Positions 1 through 11,064 of a DNA stretch of 64,000 bases are shown here, one piece after another. Source of the stretch: Rhizophagus irregularis. Its lineage: Eukaryota; Glomeromycota; Glomeromycetes; Glomerales; Glomeraceae. The DNA lies in the NCBI RefSeq assembly GCF_026210795.1, contig NC_089451.1:124001-188000 (forward strand). The letters are read 5' to 3'. Each line of letters opens with the position of its first letter. Within the stretch, counting starts at the first letter, position 1. Under the pieces are notes generated by a model, which was not told where the DNA came from, searched no databases, and saw only the letters and a list, made by a program, of their open reading frames with translations. A program made the position numbers and the translations under genes.

Positions 1-86
1 GTGATTGATATTATGTGATATGTGACATCTGTGCAAAAATTGCCAGTGTTGCTGGGGTAGTTGTGAGGTTTCTTCATAATTTCCCC

Positions 87-263
87 TATACATGCTGCCC
101 AAATTATTTTGGGATGCTATAATTATAATTTGGGATGTCATAATTCATTCGGTTTATATATAATTTACTATGTAAAGTGCCAAAATAATTTGGGATGCCA
201 TAATTGAATTTGGGATTTTACTTATAATTACGGCAGTCCAAAATAATTTGGGTGGCATGTATA
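87..263 (+). mobile_element. MITE, family A, copy 1 (177 bp)
   Basis: Short non-coding element whose ends are inverted copies of each other (TATACATGC..CCCAAATTATTTTGG at the left and its imperfect reverse complement at the right, about 27 bp). The interior repeats the 'AAATTATTTTGG' motif. A second copy of identical length lies at 42582-42758 in opposite orientation. TA-rich ends suggest a TA target, as in Tc1/mariner-type MITEs, but that assignment is inference. Confidence 0.8.
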
Positions 264-267
264 AATT

Positions 268-501
268 TTCCCCAGTATCACCGTAGAAAAATGTCACGTT
301 CACGTGATCATTTTTATTCATCACAACCGTCACACCCCACCGAGTTTCCATTTTCTATAAGTATCTGAGGGACTCAGTTTTTTTTGAGTAGGCAAACCCT
401 TATTCATCGCCCCTTATTCGTCACTATTTATTTTCACGTGTTAGTGCATAACGCCGTAATGCGGGCCAAATGTGACATTTTTCTACGGTGATACTGGGGA
501 A
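268..501. repeat. Perfect 30-bp inverted repeat (268-297 / 472-501)
   Basis: Positions 268-297 (starting TTCCCCAGTATCACCG) are the exact reverse complement of 472-501. The enclosed 174 bp is AT-rich with no ORF worth calling. The left arm directly abuts MITE family A, so this may be a second small element with its neighbour nested at its edge. No clear target duplication was found. Confidence 0.7.
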
Positions 502-733
502 GTTTTTCATCATTTACTGTGCCACATATTACTGCACAAAGTGGACATAAAGTGGTCATGACTTTTCATTATTTAGTAATATGGTTTTACTAAAGATTCT
601 GTATATGGCGATGTGGCACATGTGCAGAAATGATTCGATTATGATATAGTAATCATCGTTATATTGTATTGTAGATTATATTTAAGTGGACTATAAAAAA
701 AAAGTTCTTTTTACCAAGTCTTTTTTATCAGCA

Positions 734-2952
734 ATGTCGGTTAACAAGATACACGAGTTTTTTAATCGCGAGCCTGAGAATTGGAATATTTTGACTTTTT
801 TAGAAGAATGTAATATATCATTATTCAAACAAAAGATAGAGTCGTACCTTACGTCCCTTGAGGCCATTAATGATACTCAAAAAGGCCCAAGACGTGAACG
901 GGCAAAGAACTTACTTGAACAGTACAAACGGGCAAGTTTATCTTCTTTATTTTCTTGTTGAAAACACCGATAAGTTTTTTGGTGGCGTTGGCACGTGTAC
1001 TTTGGGTCATGCGTCAATTAAGTCTTTAGGACAAGCTACGAAGCAGTATTGGGACGCAAGACAATATCTTTGGGAATTTCTTACGTTGAGACTTTGGGTC
1101 GATCTAACACTTGCGTCACTAGGCGTAAGACAATATCTTTGGGAATTTCTTACGTTTGAGACTTTGGGTCGACCTTGTGGGATGCAAAATCGGATAATGT
1201 ATTTTAAAGATAATCAAGAATATTACTAAGTTCGAAATTTATTTTCCAGGGTCCTGATTATGCTCATGCTCGAGATTGGAAGAAGGAAAAGAAAGTTAAA
1301 CCAGTTGATGGAACCTCAGTTCACTTTCACCAAGTTACGAATAGCTCAGTGATCGGGATCAATAATGGATAGTAGAAAGCCAAAGGTACGGATGTACAAT
1401 TTTTATCTTTAGCTATAAGTTGTATTTCTTTATGATGCTAATCGACTGAAACTGATTTATGATTTTTTTTGCATGAAAGAAGTCGACTGGAAAAAGAAAA
1501 TCAATACGTTATCGTTATACTGAAAGTTCAGATGAAGAAGAACATTCGTCTGATTCAGACTACACAGAGAAACCAGAGAGAATAAGTAATTTGATGTTTT
1601 TTCACAGTTTTACACGATTATAAATATTCTTATTCTAATTTTATTGAACTTATCAAGAAACAGGAATCAAGAAGATCAAAGTGATTACGGGGAAAAGCGA
1701 ACTGTGATGATATGGACAAAGGTGACATTATCGTAGAAACTTCAGAGGATGAAAATACATCACGTCTGACTCAACCAACCATGATTTCAAATACCTCTGA
1801 AGATACTACTTTGTGCGAAATTACTTTAAGTACACCCCAGCAATTAAATACTTCAGAAGGTTTCGCAACTTCACGCGAAAGTACACCTTGTCCAACAGTT
1901 CATTCAGCTACAAGCACTTTAATAGCGACACCTAATAAACCCATTATCACGAAATCAACATATGATGAATTTTCTGCACACATAATTTGTGCTTTTAATA
2001 CAACGATACATCTTGTCAAAGAAACGATCGAAGAACCAATATATGAGAGAGTTTGTAATATGCTCCAGTCAAGAAACAAACTGGCTATGAGTGATTCGAT
2101 AATCAAAAAGCTCGAAGACATATTTCAAGCAAATTATTCTGAAATCGAATCTAAAATAATTTCGGAAACAAATATTGGAGATAATCAAACATCGGAAGAG
2201 AATAGATTTATGTTCTTTATACGATGTGCATTACTGGACTTTGTCTTTAGGTTTAGATATTTGATGCCGAAAGTCTTAGATCGAGACATGCTTGAACGAT
2301 CCTACATTGTCGAATGTCTGTCCCCAATTCTGCGAGCATTTCACAATGCTTTTCCTGACGTCAAATACATGTGGTTAGAAAAAGACATAAGATCTATAAA
2401 GGAAGCGAATATCATGTTTACAAGTAGTTTTGGGCAACGAAAAACGGATTTACTCATCCTCCGATTATCAGATGCAAGGGAGCTTTTGAATGTCGAAGTG
2501 TCTGGCCTCCTTACAGATCAATGAAAAAACACACGGTTGGCGATGTCAAAAAACTACTAATTATGGCTATCTGCAGTTTGTGTCGGCTCCTTGGCAATAG
2601 CCTTGATTGCAATATTGAGGACGCAAAAAACGGTAAAACCTATAGTATCCAGGTCATAGATGACCGACTCACGTTGTTTGCTCTTTAGTAGGAAAAAGAA
2701 AATATCTGGCTGTAGAATTGGCTTCCTGTGTGTTTCCATTCGCGTTTGACGCTATCACATGTTACATGAACATTTTTAATTTTTTTTCAGTTATTCGAAG
2801 TGAGTTCGTGGAACAAGAAAAATTACAAAAGAAAATTCGTGGTTTTATTCCAACTGACAAGTTTTCTGGAAATTTAAGAGTGGTTACACCTACCGAACGA
2901 TGACATTTCACTTGTAACAGAAGAAGATATGGACGAAATCTTTATGATGTGA
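734..2952 (+). pseudogene. Decayed multi-exon lineage-specific protein gene, PD-(D/E)XK-like C-terminal region
   Basis: Not assigned to a named family. The coding track starts near ATG 734 (MSVNKIHEFF, helical) and continues through small exon-like blocks around 1234-1387, 1482-1585 and 1665 onward, joined by GT..AG intervals and a Ser/Thr-rich, acidic linker. From 1712 the frame is open to 2524, then shifts three times (near 2505, 2685 and 2880). Each shift resumes a plausible protein in another frame and the last ends at TGA 2950-2952 (..EEDMDEIFMM). Residues in the pattern KTDLL..10..VEVSG resemble the D..ExK core of the restriction-endonuclease-like fold, which is inference only. The three frameshifts argue for a pseudogene, although sequencing error in one of them is possible. 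Confidence 0.6.
1056..1172 (+). repeat. Tandem duplication, about 47-bp unit, two copies
   Basis: The segment beginning GCAAGACAATATCTTTGGG at 1056 recurs at 1125 with a one-base length difference (GTT versus GTTT) and a few substitutions. It lies within the pseudogene at 734-2952, in what was probably a low-complexity coding or intronic stretch. Confidence 0.8.
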
Positions 2953-4133
2953 GATTCTATTTTTTTTATATTGCGATCTCTATCATTTACAAATGTGGTT
3001 GAATTATTTGTAATTTCTTATGTAAAATAATTTATACAGTAGTTATTTGTTGCTGTAATGCGTAACTATTAATAAAGTATCTTTAGTCTGCATACAATTT
3101 TGATTTATGGTGTATATCGGAAATCGGAAAAATAAAGATACTTTATATATGCTTTGTCTAATCTTCAGCTCTTCCCACACAGCCCATAGTTAAATTATGA
3201 GTAATATTTTTGTAAAAAAATTTCAATCATGACTTAAATTTTCTGCCTATCATAATAAAATCCCAATAGTATATAGACGAGAATTTCGTCATGTGAGATC
3301 GATCACCTGCAAAATTCTTGCCGAAGAATAGGGGCTGTGCGACGTGCGAATCGCATATATATCAATGAAAAAACTTTTTTTCCTATTTCCCAAGGTAAAC
3401 GAAATGTCGCAACCCGCAAGTACGAATATTGCAACTATGTAAATAAGCAAACATAACGGGCATACTCACTGCATATCTCAGTGAAAGTGCCAGCGAAACA
3501 AAAGTTAATTAGCGAAGCGTCAGACAAAACATTAGACAATTAAGGATAGGTGTTTACTTTCGGACATTGGCGCTTGTAACTAATATATATAGTTTCCCTT
3601 TCAAGGTTCTCGTTAGCGTCACGACCGATGAAACGGAGGTTAGGATGAAAAACAATGAATATAGTGGGTTATTGGGTGGTGGATAGAATAGACGCAATGA
3701 ACAGACTAGTCTATCATGTATGAAGCGCCTTTCAACTGTAACATAAGCAAAGTCGCTAATTTGTAATTTATCTAATGTATTGCAAATAAAATCTTGCTTT
3801 GATTAACTCTTCGCATATAGATAGCAGACTAGTAATGGACGAATTGATAAGGATTAATTATGCTGATAGTTTGATCGTACTCACACTAATGCAGGGCATT
3901 TAGGGACGAAATCTTAATTCGTGATCGATAAGTTGGATTGTCAACGAAGATCTGGGATTTTCCTTGTTTTGCAACTATCTCTGCAACCCTTAGCGTAATA
4001 GGTGCATCTATTCACACTAATTTCGGGCTATTATTTCACCTGCAGATCAAAGAAAAATCAGATCGAGGGAAAACTGTATAAGTAGGAGACGGGTGTGGAA
4101 GACACATAGGAGCGTTTATTTTCTCTCTACACT
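2953..4133. other. Intergenic region, promoter side of the RING gene
   Basis: No ORF above about 40 codons reads like protein. The last 60 bp before the ATG at 4134 hold a TATA-like CTGTATAAG near 4074 and a pyrimidine-rich leader (TTTTCTCTCTACACT), so this is probably the promoter and 5' leader of the RING-finger gene. Confidence 0.4.
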
Positions 4134-4897
4134 ATGGCTAGTGAACCTTCGAGCACCACTATAGCCAGTGAACCTTCGACCAGCACTTCTGAAATTCGAA
4201 CAGATGCTACGGAGGTTTTCCAACTTGAAGCACTCTCATTAAATTACCTTCGAAATCAAGACATTTCAACTATACCCTACGAGAAAGACCTCCCGAAACT
4301 TAATCCATGTAGTCTTTGCAACAAAGGCATTCTCACGTTTCGATTACAGGCATTTACGGTATTGTCCTGTAGGCACATCTTTCACAGGATATGTCTTGGA
4401 GAATATATTGCACAAGGAGAAACGACAAACCCATTATGTCCTTTGTGTCCCTTCACTATTGAATTGTTTAGAGAAGAAGCAGTACTCGCCTCTGGAAAAT
4501 ATCATCTTCAGATGAAACAAACTGACACTGGACAGGGTGATGAGGAGCTCATGGATTCGCTAGGATTGGTAGAAGATGACTCTCGTGCTGGACAAGGGAG
4601 TCAATCGAAGCAAGTCACTAAGGCTGTGAAGATAGAGTTAAGGCGATTAGGGAAAGTGATAGTAGGTTGAATGGACAGCAGGTCATGACTCAAGTATACA
4701 ATGAGGTTAAGGCGCATCTTCCAGATATTACAATGGCGAATTTGCGTAAGAAAACCCAGAAAGCTAGGGTCATTTACAAGTTATTTGTGAATATTGGAGT
4801 GGGGAAAATTAAGCATATTAAAACATATAGCGCGGATGCCCTTTCAAGACTAACTGACACTCAAATCAACAGTATTATAGCTAACTTCTCAGAATAA
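4134..4897 (+). CDS. RING-type zinc finger protein with helical C-terminal tail
   Basis: Likely a RING-type (E3 ubiquitin ligase-like) protein. The first frame (4134-4670, 178 aa) has a Ser/Thr-rich N-terminus with an imperfect repeat (SEPSSTTIA/SEPSTSTS), then a RING at about residues 62-107: CSLC, then CRHIFHRIC, then CPLC, matching the C-x2-C..C-x-H-x2-H-x2-C..C-x2-C spacing of RING-H2 fingers. An acidic stretch follows. A second frame open from 4622 to 4897 carries a coherent tail (NLRKKTQKARVIYKLF..IGVGKIKHIK). The two must be joined by a frameshift or by a splice I could not identify with clean GT..AG sites, so the gene may be mildly broken. The start is the first ATG after a TATA-like motif. 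RING family membership is clear; function beyond that is unknown. Confidence 0.65.
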
Positions 4898-5533
4898 TCT
4901 TTGCCGATCGCGTGAACAATGTTTACGCCCACGTGACTACTACGCCTCATATCGAAATAATTAATTGCCCATATCGGATTATTTTTATTATAGTCCGTAC
5001 AATAATCATATATACTAGCATAGACGTCATGTATCAAGGGCTACCGTCCCGAACTTTTGTACTTATTTTTTGTGTATTAATAAAAATTGTTTACTTGGCC
5101 GATCATCTCGTGATTTATAGAAACTTACCAGCGCCTGGAACACTCCTAGAACTATCGAGAACTGGGATAGCGCGGCGCTTCATTGAACTCAGGGAACTAG
5201 TGGAGATCACATGCGATACGATATACAGTACATCACGCCACAAACTGATTTTAACAAGATGTGCAAGATACGCGTGTAAATATAAAATTAGCTAGATATG
5301 ACTCTATATAAATCCCTACAATCGAATAAAAATGAATTTGAGTTTAGCAATATGTAGTCTCACTAAATCGGCTACAAATCGATAAAATCGCTATATAGCA
5401 TTAAAACTGCCATAATTCTCTTAACCAGTAAATTTGAATCTGTTATTTATTAGAGTATAATATTGCTAAATCAGCTAAAATCGGCTAAAATCAATAAAAT
5501 CGTTATATTCTGTTATTCTACCAAAACGCTAAT

Positions 5534-6259
5534 ATGGATTTAGATAGTAAAGCCTATTCTAAGCTAATTGATGCATGGAATACTCATGGAGGCTCTGAAG
5601 ATTATAGAAGAATACTTGAAAGATTAGGCCCTTTAACAAAAAGACATGATCACGAAACACCAGAAATGTGGTGCTCTTGTATCCGTGATCCATTTAGGAA
5701 AATACTTGAAGAGAACTATTCTTCGGGGAATAGAATCCTTTCTAAGAATGGATATATTGAAATGTATTGAAAGTTATATGAAAATGGTAAAGTCCACGGT
5801 TATCCAACAAATTATATATATTGCAGTGTATGTGACTCCTTAGTCTTCATACCTTATACTTCTTTAAATGTTCGTATCTATCAAGATAACCACTTGAAGA
5901 GATGCATTTCTGGAAATAGTATTTTGAATGAACATTCAAGAAGAAAAGAAATTCTCAAATCTATTGATAGGAGGGAATTTCAGATCTGGCAATATAAGCA
6001 ATACATATTACAGGAAGAGGCAAATATTAAACATTTCCAACTGGAGCTTTTATCCCAATCTACTCTACACTTGGAAAAGGATAAGCTGGCATCAGTATTA
6101 TATGATCATGATGCGAATTTTACAGCTAGCTATGAAAATTATGCACAATCTAAAGCAAAAGATACTATGCCAAGTGCTCCAAATTTTGAGCCAGCTTATA
6201 TTCCACCTGCCAGGCAAGAAATGGTTTCGCCAATTTCACATCAATCAAAAGTAATATAA
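5534..6259 (+). pseudogene. Unknown protein with C2HC-like zinc site, one in-frame TGA
   Basis: Not recognised. One frame runs from ATG 5534 to TAA 6257-6259 with a single TGA at 5768-5770. Protein-like sequence continues unchanged on both sides in the same frame (..NGYIEMY*KLYENGKVHG..), so this is a stop mutation rather than a frameshift. The second half has CSVC, then 19 residues, then HLKRC, a C-x2-C-x19-H-x3-C arrangement typical of a small zinc-binding unit. A Lys/Glu/Gln-rich stretch (about residues 135-180) follows that could form a coiled coil, then a Pro-rich end. The TGA could derive from CGA by C-to-T change, as in the neighbour at 6681. Stop readthrough cannot be excluded. Confidence 0.55.
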
Positions 6260-6680
6260 GTGAAATATTTATCTCGTCTCGGTATGCAAAACAAAATAAC
6301 TTACTACCATCTATAAATAATCATAATCAGCCCGCATTAAGATTGAAAGATGGGACAAAAATCACATTTGTTTAACTGACTAATTTCGAGAAATATCTTA
6401 ATTATAGACTATTGCTTTTAACTGAAGATTAATATCATTTAGCCAGAAGCGCAATGTATAACTTATACTTTATTTTTTTGCGCTATATAATCTGCATACA
6501 TGATCACCTAGTATAATTGTGAAATGTATCACCTGCATAATTTATGCGGGATAAAAATCACTATGCATGATCCGTCTATTCTGGATTAGATCCTCCAATA
6601 TTGTATAACTATTTTAATAAAGTATTTCAGGAAGATCTATGAAGCGATCTTGGGAATTCTTGATTGCGAAATGATATAAC
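6260..6680. other. Intergenic, AT-rich
   Basis: No coding or structured signal that I can support. It may contain lost 5' exons of the IQ-motif pseudogene that follows. Confidence 0.4.
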
Positions 6681-7238
6681 TATCAGTTTGAGAATTTCTA
6701 TGCAACAGTTATCCAGCGAGCTTACAGGAATTACAAGAAAAGACCTGAATCTTTGGCAAAATGAATTTGGGAGGCGGTGAGGAATGATGGTACTCCTGAT
6801 GAGAAAAAATTTTTGGGTATAAATAACGAATGGGGTTATTCTAATCCTTCAGGACAAATATATGATGAAGATGGTTATTGTTGTCCAGCAAAAAATGACT
6901 GGATAATTGAGAAGAGATACCAATTATGGATACGATTAGCTAATGTAACACACATACTTGTTTATAAAATATTATATCAGCAAGGTTATATAGTTGTTAG
7001 AGGTGCACATTAGCTTATTATGTTAAAATGGCTACAGAATCCTGAACATTATCGTATTAATAAAAAATATAACTTTGAATACTTCATCAGAATTTCAGAT
7101 TGCAAAAAATATAGGAATAAATCTGAAATACGAAACATATGTGATTTACCAACGTTAAGAACATATTATGCTCATCTAGGAAAGTATTTTACTGTGAATT
7201 TCTCAGATTTAGATGATAATTGTGAGTTTGTGCGCTGA
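6681..7238 (+). pseudogene. IQ-motif family protein remnant with two in-frame stops
   Basis: A single frame reads through from 6681 to 7238 and is interrupted only by TGA at 6762-6764 and TAG at 7011-7013. It begins with YQFENFYATVIQRAYRNYKKRP, which contains an IQ calmodulin-binding-like motif (IQRAYRNYKKR). A conserved-looking stretch rich in Trp and Gly follows (WEAVRNDGTPDEKKFLG, EDGYCCPAKNDW) and a tail ending ..SDLDDNCEFVR. The IQ-containing start and the overall style suggest one of the large lineage-specific gene families of these fungi, which is inference. The upstream exon is missing. With two stops it is most likely a pseudogene. Confidence 0.6.
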
Positions 7239-9462
7239 ATTTTCCAGATCAGCCTTGACTAAAACCCTGAATATATCCAGCCACAATGCATGTAGGTGTG
7301 TGTGACATAAATTAGCACATTTTTGATCCTCGTTAAAGTATATATGATGTAATAGGTGATACTCTGCAAATCATCTGTAACTCTGTATGATTGCTTGTGC
7401 GACAAATTAATTTCCACATATAAGAAATCGATCTCCCAAAATATTTCGAATTTTTTCCCTATCTGAATAGCATTTCTAGAGCCGATAGAAACTCTTCTAA
7501 TATAATAAGAAAAAATTAATATTGTTTTTAACGTTCTGTGACCCATACACACATTTCACATGGTTTAGTATTACTTGTATTATATATTGTTATTCTGTCA
7601 ACGATTAAAGCTGACTGAAAAACTTTAACGCTTTAACAGATTAACTGGAGTTTAACTTAATAGGAGAGTTTTAAGTTAATTACAATTAATCACGTGAATT
7701 AATGTTGGATGTTCAGTTAAAAAAAATAGGTTTTTATTAAAATAATGTAAGATTTTAGATACGATGAAAAATATAGATAATCTCTTGGTTGTGAAATTAA
7801 CTATTTTAAATTATACTACTGGGAATAATACTCTTTTCGTATAACTCAAAAACTACAATATGATTCTTAACTATCTGTGAAAATTAACTGTAAAACTTAT
7901 AAACCACTCTTTCAACTTAATCACTATTTATAATAAAATAAAAATTAAGAATATTTGATAAAATAAATAAAACAAATATAATAAATAAATAAAATAAATA
8001 AGATAAAATAAATATATCAAATAAATCGAATATAACAAATAAAATAAATAAAATAAATAAATCAAATTTATCAGATTTATCGAATAAATCGAAAAAATCA
8101 AGAAAATCAAGAAAATCAAGGGATCTACGAAATGATCTACAAAATTGATCTACATAAAATTACTGCGCCACATTTCTATTTTAACAGTATGACAATCAGA
8201 AATCATAATTATTACTAAAATTTAATTAGTGATTTGAGACAAATCGGTCCATATAATAAACAATACTGATTTACTTTTTAAAAGAGAAATTAATTAAATC
8301 CTGATGCTAATTTGATTAATAAAAACCAAGTAAATAAAACAATACCATTTGTTAATATATTTATTGCATAAAGCAAGAACTTTTTTCAGTTAATGGTAGT
8401 ATAATATATTATATATATAGTTGATCAGTATTTAATAATTACTTAGCACAAAGTACTGAGTAACTGTTGTATTTGCAATAAGCAATATGATTGGTAGAAT
8501 TACAGCTCAGCAAATTTCACTAATCATATTCTTATTGCAAATATATGTAAAGCATGATAGTATCACAGTTATAAGGTTACATATGTCAAGTAACTGTTTT
8601 ATCAGGCTTACATAATAGGTATTTTTTTATACAACTTAGTAACTGTTTGTATTAATACAAATCATCAATTAGTAAATGACTGATAAAGTATTTTATCTAT
8701 ACAATCACTTTATAACATAATTTTGGCCAAAAGTCCATTATGATCTATCTAGAGTTCTAATTATACAAAGTAATAGGAAATTTTCAAAAAAAAATTTGGA
8801 TTATACTTTTAAGAACTGGAAATTGGTGTAATTGTATTTTTATATAATATTATAAGGTATTTTCTTATAAAACCAATTGGAACTAAATAATGGTATAATT
8901 AAAGAAAAGAAATAACTATATGGAAAGTAATTATAAAGAGAATCAACTGTATATACTATTAGTATACATTAAATTGAAAAAATTTATGTAATAAATTTAA
9001 TAAATTTAATACTATTTTATAGTTGTTATATTTATTTTTCCTTAATTATAATACTAATATGAATCATTTTAATTTAGATTAGATGATTTAATAAAATTTT
9101 AATATTTTTATCTTTAATTGATGAATATAGTAGTGTTCTTTAGATTGATCCTACTAAAAGATAATATCTGAAATATTTAATCCATAATACTGCAAAATCC
9201 TTATAAGTTTTTACTTAATATTTTGCAGTAAAATTAGGAGACTATTAATTTATATGCTTTATTTCTGCTAGGATATAGATCAATTGATCATTATCTCAAA
9301 TAATAATTACTAGATATAACTTTTGCCAGTTATCAGATAGTTAAATGTGAGAAATTTTTTCTTAAAATATTTAATTCTTAAATAGAAAAAATTCTATCAT
9401 TGTGATTTCGTATTGATGTTATTCCTCAAGATAAAAAATTTTATTAAGAAAAAATGTAAGTA
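7239..9462. other. Gene-free AT-rich region
   Basis: Nothing coding is visible. It contains the A-rich simple repeat at 7928-8119 and a 22-bp imperfect inverted repeat (8470-8492 / 8522-8543, TATTTGCAATAAGCAATATG and its complement) that could be the core of an old MITE. The 3' end runs into the 3' side of the SmF gene. Confidence 0.5.
7928..8119. repeat. Low-complexity (ATAAATAA/ATCAA) simple repeat
   Basis: Degenerate run of AAATAAATAAG, then ATCAAATTTATC, then GAAAATCAA units. The long open frame on the minus strand (Leu/Tyr/Ile-only peptide) is an artefact of this composition. Confidence 0.8.
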
Positions 9463-9921
9463 TTATGTTCCACCCATTTCAACATCTTCTTCAATTCCTC
9501 GGATGTATAAAACGTTATTACATCTAAAAAAAAAATTACCATTAGGGTAATGTGAATAAAATGAAATGAATATATATTATTGAACTAACCTGATCAATAC
9601 TTCACCAAGAGCGCCAGTTGACTGACCATCAACAAATTCTTCGGTATTTGCTAGCTAAAAAATTAGAAAGTAATTTGTAAGTAAGAAAAGTTATATTAGA
9701 ATGCAATATATAAATACATTACCTGTAAATTCATATAAGAGTCTACGGAAACGAGGAACCCTTTATATTCCATGCCCCATTTCAAACGAACCATAACAGG
9801 TTTACCTGTTAATTCTTGTAAAAATGGCTTTGGGTTTACGGGTTGAAACTATTATACCTATGTTCGTTAATCATCAAAATTTGCGTTTGTTTTAGTTTTA
9901 TTAAAATAAACTTACTGCCAT
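9463..9921 (-). CDS. SNRPF: Small nuclear ribonucleoprotein F (Sm protein F)
   Basis: Sm core subunit of the spliceosomal U1, U2, U4 and U5 snRNPs, forming the heptameric ring on the snRNA Sm site. Exons on the minus strand are 9921-9916, 9848-9723, 9654-9590 and 9523-9463, all with GT..AG introns, giving 85 aa, the usual SmF size. The protein begins [20 protein letters not shown] and contains the Sm1 motif (about 11-44, with [17 protein letters not shown]) and the Sm2 motif (about 60-75, [16 protein letters not shown]), ending in a short acidic tail. This matches SmF along its whole length. The first exon is only ATG GCA. A CACGTGA box and an ATTGG motif lie about 80-95 bp upstream of the start. 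Identification is secure; splice sites were read by eye. Confidence 0.95.
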
Positions 9922-11064
9922 GATAGAAAAAATTGAAAAACGAATCCTAAGTTTTTTTCTTCAATAGAAGTTCAAGTTTCATAATTTTTATACAAAAATC
10001 CTATTGGCCATATCACGTGATAACGAATTCGACTGTATATTATGAAAATTTTTACGTTCATTTCCTACTCAAATTATGTTTTTAATGCGTAATTTATTAT
10101 ATTATATTTTATTTCTAATATAACAATTACTGAGTTTAAACTGAAATTATAATCCTTAATTCAATATCATCATCTGCTCTGCTCCGTAATAATTTATGTC
10201 TAAAAAATTATTATGTAATTAATGATATATTGATATAGCACAAAAGAGCCGAAGAAAAAACTTGCATAAAAGAATTAAGATTGAGATAAAAAATTGGTTT
10301 ACCATTATTAAGCTAAATAATATGATAACAGTGTATCAAAATTATTAACAAAAAAAAGCAAATAAATATTTATTTTTCTTTGTAAAAATTTTTGATATTT
10401 TTAACATACGTATGATATATATAGGTAATAAAAAAATAATGTCCCCCGTAGAATTATTTGTAAAATAAGTCTAAAAAAGGTTTAGAAAACAGATTTGTAA
10501 AGTTGTGAATGTGGTATAGGAAACTCTCCAAATATTTAATTTCGCTTTTTTTTAAAAAAATTCTTTTTGTCTAAGAAAAGATTAATATAAAATTACAAAT
10601 CAAAATTAAAAGAAAGAAGTATAAGAGAGTTTTAAGAGTTAAGAAATTAAGATTAAAAAGGAATTTATGATATAGGAAATATAGGGAAGAAAGGTTACAT
10701 ATTAATACATAAAGGAATGGAGTCATTAGTTTTTTTAAGTCTATTTGCAGAATTAGAGGTAAAAAAAGTAAAAACCGAATAAATTATAAAAGGTAAAACG
10801 ATTACGGGGAAATTATTAAGGAAATTTAATATAAATCATTACAAAGACAAAATATTATGTGTCCCAACAAATATTATAAATTTTATATTATCCGAATAAA
10901 TTTAAAAGAAAAGAAAAAAAATTATCCACATAATTAATAAAAGGAACAATATATATTTCCTTTCAAAAGTAAATCCACAATTTACAATACTTAACCAAGG
11001 AAAAAATGAGTTCCCACAAGGATACTCGTTTCTAACACTCATGAAGTTTTATACTTCGCGCAAT
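9922..11064. other. Intergenic: SmF promoter and 3' flank of PH gene
   Basis: AT-rich with no coding signal. The part nearest 9922 is the SmF upstream region (CACGTGA near 10014). The part nearest 11064 is the 3' flank of the PH-domain gene. Confidence 0.5.

Noticed and set aside
858-1229. 123-codon plus-strand frame overlapping the start of the first pseudogene
   Set aside because: It is a shifted reading of the same coding block and its second half is only the tandem duplication; no independent support.
4912-5295. 127-codon frame after the RING gene
   Set aside because: Begins with GTG, has no recognisable features and lies in the 3' flank; probably chance.
7928-8119. CRISPR-like regular spacing in AT repeats
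   Set aside because: Simple-sequence repeat without distinct spacers, in a eukaryotic context.
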